DNA of 64,000 nt from a bacterium (GTDB lineage Bacteria; Bacteroidota; Ignavibacteria; Kapaibacteriales; UBA7675), in assembly GCA_030430495.1 (NCBI GenBank), contig JAUIKM010000005.1, positions 1 through 64,000 of the forward strand. The letters run 5' to 3'. Positions 28,197-37,475 of this stretch are shown here, piece by piece. The notes below the pieces were generated by a model. That model ran no database searches. It was not told the DNA's origin and saw only the letters and a program-made list of their open reading frames with translations. The position numbers and the translations under genes are program-made. Each line of letters begins with the position of its first letter. Position 1 is the first letter of the stretch.

Positions 28197-29771
28197 ATGA
28201 GCTCCAACAACAAAGGTCATATTCTGTGGGTCGACGATGAGATCGACCTGCTGCGCCCGCACATCATCCTGCTCGAACAGCGCGGTTACGAAGTCAGCAC
28301 GGCCACAAACGGCGAAGACGCCATAGAAATGTTCGGCAACAACAACTACAATCTGGTGTTTTTGGACGAAACGATGGTCGGCCTGAGCGGGCTCGACACA
28401 CTTTCGCGCATGAAAGATCACGACAATTCCGTGCCGGTTGTGATGGTGACGAAAAACGAAGCCGAAACGGTGATGGAAGAAGCGATCGGGCGCAAAATAG
28501 ACGATTATCTGACCAAACCCGTCAATCCCGCGCAAATTCTGGCTGCGTGCAAGAAATTCCTCGAATCGGAAAAAATTGCCGGCCAGAGGTTCACGCAGGA
28601 CTACCTGCAGGGCTTCAACGAGGTGTCCCGCCGTCTGTTTGAGCCGCTGACCTGGAAAGACTGGGTGGAAATCTACGACAAGCTGGTCAGCTGGAGCATG
28701 GAGCTTGATCGGCATCCGGGCATCGGCCTGGAGGAAACACTGGCCAACCAGTGGCGCGAGTGCAACGCGGAGTTCTCCAAATTTGTCGAGGACAACTACG
28801 CAAGCTGGATGAAGCCGGAGCGCGACGAGGACGCGCCGATGCTCTCGCCGCATATCGTTGACAAATACGTGGTTCCGAGCGTGCGTGAGGTTGAGTCGAC
28901 CTTTTTCTTTGTGATCGACTGCATGCGCCTCGATCAGTGGCGGATCATTGAAGAAGCCCTGCGTCCGCTTTACAATATCAAGGTAGACTACTACAGTTCG
29001 ATACTGCCGACGTCGACGCCCTATGCGCGCAATTCCATTTTTGCAGGATTGTATCCGAAGGACATCCAGAAGCACTATCCGCAGTACTGGATAGACGGCA
29101 GCGGCGACGACCACAGCCAGAACAAGTACGAAAAGGAATTGCTGCAGAAGTTGATGGAACGCCGCCGTTTGAAACTGCGGAACGACATCAAATACGTCAA
29201 GATCATCGATACCGATTTCGGCAAAAAAATCGAGCACGAAGTGCTGAACTACACCCGCAATCAGTTGTCGGCCATTGTCGTCAACGTGGTGGACATGATC
29301 GCCCATTCGCGCTCGGATCATCCGATTTTGCGTGAAATCGCGCCTGACGAGCCGGCTTACCGCTCGCTGACGAACTCCTGGTTCAAACACTCGAGCCTGC
29401 ATGGCATGTTGACGGCGCTTTCCACGCAGAAAAATATTCGTATTATCGTAACGACCGATCACGGAGCGGTGCGTTGTATGCGCGGCGCCAAGGCGTATGG
29501 AGATCGCGACACATCGACGTGCCTGCGGTTCAAGTTCGGTCGTAACGTCAAGGCGGACAACCGCAATGCCATGTTCATTCGCAAGCCGGAAGACTACAAC
29601 CTTCCGCAGCACAACGTCACGACGAATTACATAATCGCAAAAGAAGACTATTATTTCGTGTACCCGACAGACTACAATCATTATCTCAGCCAATATCGTG
29701 ACAGTTTTCAGCATGGCGGGATTTCTTTGGAGGAGATGATTCTTCCTGTCGCTATCCTCGACCCAAAGTGA
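28197..29771 (+). CDS. porX: PorX-like response regulator with PglZ domain
   Basis: A 524-residue two-domain protein. The N-terminal receiver domain has the acidic pair in WVDDE, the phospho-acceptor Asp in VFLDETM, the Thr in VMVTKNE and Lys in DYLTKPVNP. The long C-terminal part is an alkaline-phosphatase-like PglZ domain with the metal-binding patterns VIDCMRLDQW and TTDHGAVR. In Porphyromonas gingivalis PorX regulates and helps run type IX secretion with PorY. A T9SS cargo (the giant protein) is present 11 kb downstream, which supports the same role here. tsaE follows. Confidence 0.92.
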   Translation: MSSNNKGHILWVDDEIDLLRPHIILLEQRGYEVSTATNGEDAIEMFGNNNYNLVFLDETMVGLSGLDTLSRMKDHDNSVPVVMVTKNEAETVMEEAIGRKIDDYLTKPVNPAQILAACKKFLESEKIAGQRFTQDYLQGFNEVSRRLFEPLTWKDWVEIYDKLVSWSMELDRHPGIGLEETLANQWRECNAEFSKFVEDNYASWMKPERDEDAPMLSPHIVDKYVVPSVREVESTFFFVIDCMRLDQWRIIEEALRPLYNIKVDYYSSILPTSTPYARNSIFAGLYPKDIQKHYPQYWIDGSGDDHSQNKYEKELLQKLMERRRLKLRNDIKYVKIIDTDFGKKIEHEVLNYTRNQLSAIVVNVVDMIAHSRSDHPILREIAPDEPAYRSLTNSWFKHSSLHGMLTALSTQKNIRIIVTTDHGAVRCMRGAKAYGDRDTSTCLRFKFGRNVKADNRNAMFIRKPEDYNLPQHNVTTNYIIAKEDYYFVYPTDYNHYLSQYRDSFQHGGISLEEMILPVAILDPK

Positions 29772-29870
29772 GCGATTTTTGATGTGTTTCACCGCATTCA
29801 GGCGCGATCCGCGGTGGTTTCTGGAACCTTCGCTCACTGAACTACTCTCAGTTTGTATTCCCCATAGGTG

Positions 29871-30395
29871 ATGAAAGTGGTGGACTGTGAAATTATGGAA
29901 GCCGAGACATTCGAGACTACAAGCGAAGATGAAACGGCGGCGTTAGGCAAAGCATTTGCCCAGCGCTTGCACAAGGGCGACACAGTCGCCCTGCTCGGCG
30001 ACCTCGGTTCCGGCAAAACCGAATTTGTCAAAGGCATTTGCCGTCATTTTAACGTGGAAGACATTGTAACGAGTCCGACCTTTACGGTCATCAATCAGTA
30101 TCAGGGCGAGACGATCCACGACACGGCAATCAAGATCTATCACGTCGACCTTTACCGCATCGATTCGGTGGAGGACCTCAGTGAGATCGGTTTTGACGAA
30201 TGCGCACATTCGAGCGACGCAATCAAGTTGATCGAGTGGGCGGAAAAAGCCAGCGGCGCGCTGCCCGCGGACACGTACTCCGTGAAATTTTCGATGCCCG
30301 ACGAAGATGAAAATCTGCGGCTCATCGAGATTCGCCACGGCGACGCGGATCGGCAGGACAGCGCTTCAACGCTGTTTATCAGCGGCCGCGACTGA
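29871..30395 (+). CDS. tsaE: tRNA threonylcarbamoyladenosine biosynthesis protein TsaE
   Basis: A 174-residue ATPase required with TsaB and TsaD for the t6A modification of ANN-decoding tRNAs. The P-loop LLGDLGSGKTEFVKG and the strand-end SPTFTVINQY with HVDLYRID are typical. A late Trp-containing IEWAEKASG is conserved in the family. The start is uncertain: the frame opens at GTG 29868, an ATG follows directly, and a third start lies at 29895; the ribosome binding site is weak for each. It lies between porX and an aminotransferase gene. Confidence 0.9.
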   Translation: MKVVDCEIMEAETFETTSEDETAALGKAFAQRLHKGDTVALLGDLGSGKTEFVKGICRHFNVEDIVTSPTFTVINQYQGETIHDTAIKIYHVDLYRIDSVEDLSEIGFDECAHSSDAIKLIEWAEKASGALPADTYSVKFSMPDEDENLRLIEIRHGDADRQDSASTLFISGRD

Positions 30396-30539
30396 CGACG
30401 GACAAACAGACAGAACGACACAAAATACACGGCGATCCAGACGGGTCGCCGTTTTTGTTTGCGCGCAGCCGTATATTTGTAGTTGCCGGGAGAGGTACAC
30501 GAAAAAGTTCAATATCGATTCGACGAGGAATTCCTGACT

Positions 30540-31715
30540 ATGCATCTCGCCAAACGCATGCAGCGGCTCGGTACGGAGACCGCATTCGAAGTGTTGGTTA
30601 AAGCCAAAGCGCTCGAAGCGCAGGGGCGCGACATCATCCACCTGGAGATCGGCGAACCCGATTTCGAAACGCCCGCCAATATTATCTCCGCCGCAAAACA
30701 GGCGCTGGACGATGGTTTTACCCACTACGGTCCTTCCGCCGGTCTGCCGGAAGCGCGCGAGGCGATTGCCGCGTACTTCAACAAAACGCGCAATAATCAG
30801 CTCTACTCGGCCGACGAAGTCGTCTTTACGCCGGGCGCCAAGCCGATAATGTTTTTTGTGATGCTCGCCTGTGTGGACGAGGGCGATGAAGTAATCTATC
30901 CCAATCCCGGATTCCCGATCTACGAATCGATGATCAACTTTGTCGGCGCGAAGGCCGTGCCCCTGCCGCTGCGCGAGGACAAGGAATTCCGCTTTGATCT
31001 GGCCGACATCGAGGCGCGCATCACGGACAAAACGCGTCTGCTGATCATCAACACGCCGCAGAACCCCACCGGCGGCATTCTGACGCGCGAGGACCTCAAA
31101 GGCATCGCCGAGCTGGCCGTTAAACACGATATCATGGTGCTCTCCGACGAGATCTACTCGCAGATTACCTACGACGGTTTCCAGCACGAGAGCATCACGC
31201 AGTTTGAAGGCATGAAAGAGCGCACCATTGTGCTCGACGGATTTTCCAAAACCTTTGCCATGACCGGCTGGCGTCTCGGTTACGGCCTGATGCCCGCCGA
31301 ACTGGCCAAACAGATCGCCAAGCTGCAAACGAACAGCACGAGCTGCACCGCGGCGTTTTCGCAGGTGGCCGGCATTGAAGCGCTGTCCGACCGCACGCTG
31401 CCCGATGTGGAAAAATTCGTGGCGGACTTCAAACGCCGTCGCGACGTGATCGTCAACGGACTGAACAACATTCCCGGCGTGCGCTGCCATTCGCCGAAGG
31501 GCGCTTTCTACGTCTTTCCGAACATTTCCGGCACGGGCCTTGCTTCCGCAGAATGCGCCGACCGCATCTTGCGCGAAGCCGGGGTGGCCTGCCTCAGCGG
31601 CACGGCTTTTGGCACCAGTGGCGAGGGATTTGTGCGTTTTTCCTACGCCAACTCCGTGGCGAACATCGAAAAAGCGCTGGATCGCATCGACGGATTTGTT
31701 CGCGGTCTGAACTGA
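30540..31715 (+). CDS. Class I/II PLP aminotransferase
   Basis: A 391-residue aspartate-aminotransferase-family enzyme that moves an amino group between an amino acid and a 2-oxoacid. The PLP-binding Lys is in GFSKTFAMTGWRLGY, other ligands lie in INTPQNPTGGI and the C-terminal Arg is in GFVRFSYA. The start was chosen at the ATG preceded by GAGG; the frame is open 19 codons upstream. Exact substrate cannot be read from sequence. It follows tsaE and is closed by a terminator. Confidence 0.9.
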   Translation: MHLAKRMQRLGTETAFEVLVKAKALEAQGRDIIHLEIGEPDFETPANIISAAKQALDDGFTHYGPSAGLPEAREAIAAYFNKTRNNQLYSADEVVFTPGAKPIMFFVMLACVDEGDEVIYPNPGFPIYESMINFVGAKAVPLPLREDKEFRFDLADIEARITDKTRLLIINTPQNPTGGILTREDLKGIAELAVKHDIMVLSDEIYSQITYDGFQHESITQFEGMKERTIVLDGFSKTFAMTGWRLGYGLMPAELAKQIAKLQTNSTSCTAAFSQVAGIEALSDRTLPDVEKFVADFKRRRDVIVNGLNNIPGVRCHSPKGAFYVFPNISGTGLASAECADRILREAGVACLSGTAFGTSGEGFVRFSYANSVANIEKALDRIDGFVRGLN

Positions 31716-32035
31716 CAACCCGATGACAAACAAGAAAATCATGAGAGGGCGACGGTAATTTTACCGCCGCCCTTTTTTCTTTACTGCCGGAAAGTCTGAC
31801 AAAAAACCTATTTTTGCAGTTTACCTGAATCATGTACACACAATCGAGCGTCCGGCTTTCGCCGCGGCGTCCGGGTTGATTGGGTAATTGATTGGTAAAC
31901 ACCGGGGCCGGCATTGTTCAGCCGGATGAACCCGCGTATCTTTGCAGCATCGACCGGCGGCCGCGCTCCGCGATCAATCTTCCGCCGTCCTGCTCACAAT
32001 GCATTTCACATCGTAAACAGGCTGAGAGCACAAGC
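31716..32035. other. Gap upstream of the O-antigen-ligase-like gene
   Basis: About 320 bases with one clear terminator at its left end. The downstream gene's frame stays open leftward to 31892, but the residues differ from a membrane-protein N-terminus. No other structure is seen. Confidence 0.4.
31746..31782 (+). terminator. Terminator after the aminotransferase gene
   Basis: A 13-bp stem with one mismatch (arms 31746-31758 and 31761-31773, the innermost pairs probably open) is followed directly by a T run. Confidence 0.85.
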
Positions 32036-34603
32036 ATGGGCAAACGAGCTCGCTCCGTTACTCGCAGAACCGGCGCAGTACAAAAGTCGGTGGCAAATCA
32101 CCCCTGGGCATGGATATTCCTGGCGCTGAACCCGCTGTTTATCATCAACCAGATCCACACGATTGATTTCTACATCAAAGCGGTCTACATCGCCGCGGTG
32201 CTGGTTCTGACCTTCCTGTTTACGCGCAACTCCGAATACAAAGCGGACGCTCCCCTGAAATTCAACTGGATAGAGTTGTTTTTCATGGGCTACGTGGGCA
32301 TCGGAACCCTGGCTCTGTTGTGGTCCGAGCAGCCCATCCTGGGATTTGAACGGCTCGTCTACCTCATGTATGCCGTCGGCGGTTACGTCGTCGGCAAACA
32401 AACCCGATTCTGGGAGTCGACCCTTTTCTGGAATGTCTTTATCGGCGTGGCGGCGCTCGTCGGCATCGTCGGTATCGGCATGTACTATTTCTTCGGTTCC
32501 GGCCACATCTTTGGTTTTGACTGGATCATGTCTGCCGGCCGTCCTTCTTCGACGCTGTCGTATCGCGCCTATGCCGGCACCTATCTGGTGATGACCCTGC
32601 CGTTTATGGTGTGGTTCATGTTCTCCAGGCATATCAGGTCCAACGGCCACTTTGTCTACGCGGCATTGTGCTTCAGCCTTACCATGCTTTTCATGCTTTG
32701 TTCGCGTGCGCGTTCAGCCTGGATTGGCCTTGGCGTAGCCGGTTTTGTCATGTTCATGATATATGCCTATCGCGCCGTTCGCACAGCGCCTGAGGAAGAT
32801 TACGCATGGCGGCACAAATTTTTCTTTGTGTATTCGCCGGTCGGCGCGCTTGTCGGCGCGGCAATCATGGGCTACTTCGGTTTTGCCAATGAAAGCATCT
32901 GGTTCCCGGGCCTGGAAACCGGCTGGTTCCTCGGAACTCTGTTCTCGGTTATCGGCTTCGGCCTCGGCCTGATGGCCATGTGGGCGCTCATGCTGGTGAT
33001 TATTTCCACGCAAAACCGCGAGACGAGCCGCGGGCTCAACATGGGCCTTGCGCGCGCGCTGCCATTTATCCTCTTGCTTGGCGGTATCTATGGACTTTCG
33101 AGAATTGAGCCCTCGGAAGGTCTGATCGCCGGCGATAAAAACCCGCAGAAATTGAAAGGCACGGGTAAAGAGACGGTCGAAGGTACGGTCTCCAAAACTC
33201 TGACACTCCTGCTGGAAGGCCGCAGCGACCGCCTGCAGTTCTGGAATATTTCGCGTCGAATGCTGATCGACAAATCCAACCGCGGCAAGTACGAAGATCC
33301 CGCCGGAACCGGCTTCTGGCTGATGGGAACCGGTATTGGCCAGTGGCCCGTCTACGTGCCCATCTATTCGTCCATCCTTCACAGCCTGGGGGCTGAGGTG
33401 CACAACGACTGGGTGCAGGCTTTGGTCGAAACGGGGATATTCGGTTTTATATGTTGGTGCGGCGTCTTCGTGACCATGTTGTACTATTCCGCGCGGAGGT
33501 ACAAAAACATGTTGATGATAGCCGTGGTCGGCGGTTTGTTCGCTTGGCTGTTTTCAACGCAGACCGACTTCCTCACCGCCAGGATATACGGCCTCCTCTG
33601 GCTGGGCGGTATGGCGGCCATGATCGACGGCATCGCCAACCCGCGCAAAATTCTGTCGCTGCAGTGGATGTCGCAGCTCAACTGGTCGCGCATAGGTACG
33701 GTCGCCTTTGTGCTGGGCGGCATCTATGTCTACGCTATGTACGGCTTCGGCAGCAACGTCGGCATTATGCTGACGGTGGCGTATCTGGCATGCGGCGCCT
33801 TCTGCCTGGCGCCGATGGGCAATTTCGAACCGTCGCGTCGCCTGGCGGCCTGCTTTTTCCTGTACCTGGCTATCGGATATTCCGTCACGGCCTGGTGCGA
33901 CCGCCAGATCTACCGCGCTCTCGTGGACAGCACGCCGCCGGTTGATCAATTGGTGGACATCATCTTCGACGATGATCACTATCCCTCATATCGCTACGGC
34001 ATCGGCAAATACCTGATTTTCAGCCCGATTACCGACCTTTCGCGCGCGGTGTCCAAGAACCTCGCCGATCAAAAAGTTCCGCCCCTGCAACGTCAAACCT
34101 TTGACAACGTGCAGGAGCGTCTGGCGACCGAAGTGCTCTGGATGCACCCCTACAATCACAATGCCGTTGCGCTGCTGGCCGATATTACAACCCGGCGCAA
34201 GGAATACGACAAGGCGCTGGCGCTGAACGACCGCTATCTGGATATCCGGCCCGAGGATGCGCAGATGTATCTGTTCAAATCGCAGACTCTGCTGGAGCGC
34301 GGCGATAGCCTCGAAGCCGGCAAGGCGATTCACAAGGCCCGCACCGTTGCTCCCAATCATCAGCTGGCGATGCAGTTCTGGCAGGCGCGTCTCAATGAAT
34401 CGACCCGCCGCAAAGTCCTTGATGAACTCGGCGAGTTTGAGTTCAATCTGGCGCGTGACGACGAGGACGAGGTGCTCACGCCCGACGAAGGCGATGAGGG
34501 CGACAGCGTTGAGCAGACTGCTCCGGCCGGTGCTTCGGACAATGGATCGCAGCAGAACAATGCCGCGCCTGCCGACACGCTGGACGATCGCAATCCCATT
34601 TGA
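32036..34603 (+). CDS. O-antigen-ligase/polymerase-like membrane protein with TPR repeats
   Basis: An 855-residue integral membrane protein. The first two thirds hold many hydrophobic helices and a large loop with the O-antigen ligase (Wzy_C/WaaL-like) region: RLQFWNISRRMLID, GTGIGQWPVYVP and VHNDWVQALVETGIFGF. A segment near residues 700-800 shows tetratricopeptide repeats (YDKALALNDRYLDIRPEDA, SLEAGKAIHKARTVAP). The last 60 residues are acidic and disordered. It could join sugar chains to a lipid or protein carrier or polymerise them. The start was set at the ATG with GAGAG upstream; the open frame extends further. Confidence 0.8.
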   Translation: MGKRARSVTRRTGAVQKSVANHPWAWIFLALNPLFIINQIHTIDFYIKAVYIAAVLVLTFLFTRNSEYKADAPLKFNWIELFFMGYVGIGTLALLWSEQPILGFERLVYLMYAVGGYVVGKQTRFWESTLFWNVFIGVAALVGIVGIGMYYFFGSGHIFGFDWIMSAGRPSSTLSYRAYAGTYLVMTLPFMVWFMFSRHIRSNGHFVYAALCFSLTMLFMLCSRARSAWIGLGVAGFVMFMIYAYRAVRTAPEEDYAWRHKFFFVYSPVGALVGAAIMGYFGFANESIWFPGLETGWFLGTLFSVIGFGLGLMAMWALMLVIISTQNRETSRGLNMGLARALPFILLLGGIYGLSRIEPSEGLIAGDKNPQKLKGTGKETVEGTVSKTLTLLLEGRSDRLQFWNISRRMLIDKSNRGKYEDPAGTGFWLMGTGIGQWPVYVPIYSSILHSLGAEVHNDWVQALVETGIFGFICWCGVFVTMLYYSARRYKNMLMIAVVGGLFAWLFSTQTDFLTARIYGLLWLGGMAAMIDGIANPRKILSLQWMSQLNWSRIGTVAFVLGGIYVYAMYGFGSNVGIMLTVAYLACGAFCLAPMGNFEPSRRLAACFFLYLAIGYSVTAWCDRQIYRALVDSTPPVDQLVDIIFDDDHYPSYRYGIGKYLIFSPITDLSRAVSKNLADQKVPPLQRQTFDNVQERLATEVLWMHPYNHNAVALLADITTRRKEYDKALALNDRYLDIRPEDAQMYLFKSQTLLERGDSLEAGKAIHKARTVAPNHQLAMQFWQARLNESTRRKVLDELGEFEFNLARDDEDEVLTPDEGDEGDSVEQTAPAGASDNGSQQNNAAPADTLDDRNPI

Positions 34604-34745
34604 GGTGCTGTGCCCGGGCTGTCGTTTTCCCCTGAGCGTCCCGTATGATCCTTGAGGCGCTCAGTTCGCGCCATTTGCCTGCCTTCAGTCAAGGGCATTG
34701 GTCCCGCGATGTTTGGGCGCTTCACTGGCTTTTCTGATTTTTTTG

Positions 34746-34776
34746 TTCGTCCCCGTGCCGCAAGTGCGGGGACGAA
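34746..34776 (+). other. Hairpin upstream of the TRAP receptor genes
   Basis: A 10-bp perfect stem (34746-34755 / 34767-34776), extendable by three pairs, sits about 75 bases before the first receptor start. No T run follows it. It could be a leader structure or operator. Confidence 0.4.
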
Positions 34777-34852
34777 GTGTATTTAAACCGTTTTGTCGCC
34801 CGTTCTTGCACCTGCAAAAGCGGAGCCGGTGAGAAATCCCCGCGAGAATAGT

Positions 34853-35962
34853 ATGAACAGACGTGAATTTATTCGCAACGGAGCGCTGGCGGGTGCGGCC
34901 GCGGCCGTGGTTTCCTGCGGCTCCGACGCCGGTTCCGATACCGCCGCCAAAGATGCCGTTTCCAGTGAACTGCCGCGCGTCACCTGGCGTCTGGCCACAT
35001 CCTGGCCAAAAACCATCGACCTGCTGCAGAACGCGCCGCTGCGCCTGGCGGACAACATGCGTGTCATGAGCGGCGGTCGATTCACGATTGAAGTCGACTC
35101 CGCCACCAAGACCAAAGCGCCGCTGGATGTCTTTGACTTTGTGCGTGGCAATCAGTTTCAGATGGGACACTCGGCGTCCTATTACTGGAAGGGCAAAGAT
35201 CCCGCCACGCTGCCTTTTACGACGATGCCCTTTGGTCTGACGGCACAGGAGCAGGGCGCCTGGTTCTGGTACGGCGGCGGCGTCGACATGATGAACAAGG
35301 TCTATGCCAAACACGGCATGTACTCATTTCCCGGCGGCAACACCGGCCTGCAGATGGGCGGCTGGTTCCGCAAACCGATCAACAGCCTGGCCGACCTGCA
35401 GGGACTCAAGATGCGCATTCCCGGTCTGGCGGGCGAGATCCTGGCGCGCGTCGGCGTCAGCCCGACCAATATTCCTCCCGGCGAATTATACACAGCGCTC
35501 GAGCGCGGCGTGGTCGACGCCGTCGAGTGGATCAATCCCTACCTCGACCTGGCGATGGGCCTGCAGAAAATCGCGAAGTTCTACTACACCGGCTGGCACG
35601 AGCCCGGCGCCGAGACTCAGTTCCTGGTCAACCGCGCCGCCTTTGACGAACTGCCGGAGGTCTACAGGTCCATGCTGCACGTGGCGATGAAAGAGTCCGG
35701 TTTTAACATGCTTTGTGAGTCGATGATGCGCAACATCGAAACCTGGAATGACTTTCCGCAGACCTGCCCGGACGTGCACGTGGGCCCGTTGCCGGATGAC
35801 GTCCTGCTGGAGCTGAAGCGTCAGTCCGGCATCGTCAATGCCGAGATCGCGAAAGAAAGCCCCGAATTTGCCGAAGTGCTCGAACATCAGAATCAGTTTC
35901 TGAAAACGGTCGCTCCCTGGACCGCCATATCCGAACAGAATTATCTGGAGGTGCGCGCATGA
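34853..35962 (+). CDS. TRAP transporter solute-binding protein, lipoprotein, copy 1
   Basis: A 369-residue periplasmic receptor of the DctP/TakP class that binds small organic acids and hands them to a DctQM permease. The N-terminus MNRREFIRNG has a twin-Arg motif and the helix ends in the lipobox VVSC, so it is probably exported folded by Tat and lipid-anchored. The TakP-type core is clear: TGLQMGGWFRKPI, LKMRIPGLAGEILAR, GVVDAVEWINPY and YYTGWHEPGAE. The start was set at the ATG at the twin-Arg motif. It overlaps the next gene by four bases (ATGA). No DctQ or DctM gene is near. Confidence 0.9.
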   Translation: MNRREFIRNGALAGAAAAVVSCGSDAGSDTAAKDAVSSELPRVTWRLATSWPKTIDLLQNAPLRLADNMRVMSGGRFTIEVDSATKTKAPLDVFDFVRGNQFQMGHSASYYWKGKDPATLPFTTMPFGLTAQEQGAWFWYGGGVDMMNKVYAKHGMYSFPGGNTGLQMGGWFRKPINSLADLQGLKMRIPGLAGEILARVGVSPTNIPPGELYTALERGVVDAVEWINPYLDLAMGLQKIAKFYYTGWHEPGAETQFLVNRAAFDELPEVYRSMLHVAMKESGFNMLCESMMRNIETWNDFPQTCPDVHVGPLPDDVLLELKRQSGIVNAEIAKESPEFAEVLEHQNQFLKTVAPWTAISEQNYLEVRA

Positions 35963-37116
35963 AAACGCCGAACAAAACCAACACCGCGCAGCCGCCTCAC
36001 AACAGTCGACGCAACTTTGCGCGCGGCGCTCTGGCCGCCGCCGCACTCACGGGCGTCGGCATGTTTGCGCCGCGCCGCGCCCAGGCGCAGCCGAAGGGCG
36101 CACCGGAAGTGAAGTGGCGCATGGCCACGTCCTGGCCGACGAACTTCCCGATTTTTGAGCACGGCGCGCTGCGTTTTGCCGAGAACGTCGCTGCCATGTC
36201 CGGCGGCCGCATGCAGATCGAAGTCGACTCGGCCTCCAAACACAAAGCCGCCTTTGATGTTTTTGACTACGTGCGCGAGGGCCAGTTTGAGATGGGCCAC
36301 TCCTGTTCGTATTACTGGAAGGGCAAGGACGCTTCGCTCACGACGCTCTCGGCCATGCCGTTCGGCATGAACGCGCAGGAGTTCAACGCCTGGTTCTGGT
36401 ACGACGGCGGCATCGAGTTGATGAACGCCGCGTATGCGCGCCACGGCATGTATTCGTATAACGCCGGCAACACCGGCGTGCAGATGGGCGGTTGGTTCAG
36501 GAAGGAGATCAGAACGCTTGCGGACTTTCATGGACTGAAGATGCGCATCCCGGGGCTGGCGGGCGAAGTGCTGGCGCGCATCGGCGCAAACCCGGTCGTC
36601 ATTCCAGGCGGCGAACTCTACACCTCACTGGAGCGCGGCGTCATCGACGCGCTGGAGTGGGTCGGTCCGCACATGGACATCAGCATGGGTTTTCAGCAGA
36701 TTGCCAAATACTACTACACCGGTTGGCACGAGCCCGGCACGGAGCTGCAGTACCTGATCAACCGCGAAAAGTACGACGCTTTGCCGGAAGACCTGCGCCG
36801 CATTCTGCAGGTCGCCATGCGCGAAAGTTCGTTCGACATGTTGTGCGAGTCCGAGTACCGCAACGCAGAGACCTGGGCGCAGTTGCATCGCGACTACCCC
36901 GACGTGCAGATCCGCAGCTTCCCACGCGAAGTTCTGGACGCGCTGGACCGCGAAACCAACGCGGTCCTGGACGAGATGGTCGCCGCTTCACCGGACAGCG
37001 CAGCTATCATCGACAGCCAGCGCGCCTTCCTCAAGAAAGCGGCGGCCTGGACGGCTGTGAGTCGAGGGGATTTTTATCGGGTGCGGGAGTTGACGGGTGC
37101 TGATTTGATGGCTTGA
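35959..37116 (+). CDS. TRAP transporter solute-binding protein, copy 2
   Basis: A 385-residue paralogue of the preceding protein, sharing the same order of motifs (TGVQMGGWFRKEI, LKMRIPGLAGEVLAR, GVIDALEWVGPH, YYTGWHEPGTE). A twin-Arg signal lies at NSRRNFARGALAAAALTGVG. It lacks the lipobox Cys and has an AQAQ cleavage site instead, so it is probably soluble in the periplasm while copy 1 is anchored. The start codon overlaps the stop of copy 1 (ATGA), indicating coupling. The tandem pair suggests gene duplication; no permease genes are next to it. Confidence 0.9.
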   Translation: MKTPNKTNTAQPPHNSRRNFARGALAAAALTGVGMFAPRRAQAQPKGAPEVKWRMATSWPTNFPIFEHGALRFAENVAAMSGGRMQIEVDSASKHKAAFDVFDYVREGQFEMGHSCSYYWKGKDASLTTLSAMPFGMNAQEFNAWFWYDGGIELMNAAYARHGMYSYNAGNTGVQMGGWFRKEIRTLADFHGLKMRIPGLAGEVLARIGANPVVIPGGELYTSLERGVIDALEWVGPHMDISMGFQQIAKYYYTGWHEPGTELQYLINREKYDALPEDLRRILQVAMRESSFDMLCESEYRNAETWAQLHRDYPDVQIRSFPREVLDALDRETNAVLDEMVAASPDSAAIIDSQRAFLKKAAAWTAVSRGDFYRVRELTGADLMA

Positions 37117-37137
37117 AAAAGAGAGTCGCGGCATTTA

Positions 37138-37475
37138 ACATCCCGTTCAACACGAATTCCGGCCCGCTTGACCACGCTCTGTGGCACATGAATCGATTAG
37201 CGCTTGAAAACCGGCGATTGCTTTGTAGACTTGTGTTGTTGACTCGCGCACCGCGGATGTGCGGGTCGCATTGACCTTGACACAGGCGCAAAGCCGACTG
37301 GAATCTGCTGATTCCGGTCGGGAGGTAGGCCTGTGTGGTGGAGGATAACCAGACGTCGGAGGTGGTGGCTGGGGGCGGGCCCAACTTGATTTCACACAGG
37401 AGTCCGTCTTTCCCGCATGAACTTGAAACTCAACAACCAGCCAATATCCTCATCAGTTTTCACGCCGGCGACATC
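37138..37475 (+). repeat. 338-bp direct repeat, left copy
   Basis: Matches 53679-54016 at a constant offset of 16541 bases with no gaps and about nine differences; positions 37249-37413 are identical. Weaker similarity continues to about 37640. Open frames inside it (for example up to 117 codons on the minus strand) look like by-products: no known domain, and the same in both copies because the DNA is the same. Folding of the core is described in the findings. It begins about 20 bases after the second TRAP receptor gene and marks the left edge of the accessory block. Confidence 0.9.

Noticed and set aside
37031-37384. 117-codon minus-strand frame in the left repeat and its partner at 53641-53925
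   Set aside because: The two match because the DNA is repeated. No start site, domain or codon pattern supports a protein, and the predicted RNA folds explain the conservation better.
37138-37475. Insertion sequence
   Set aside because: No transposase frame, no terminal inverted repeats and no target-site duplication were visible at either copy.
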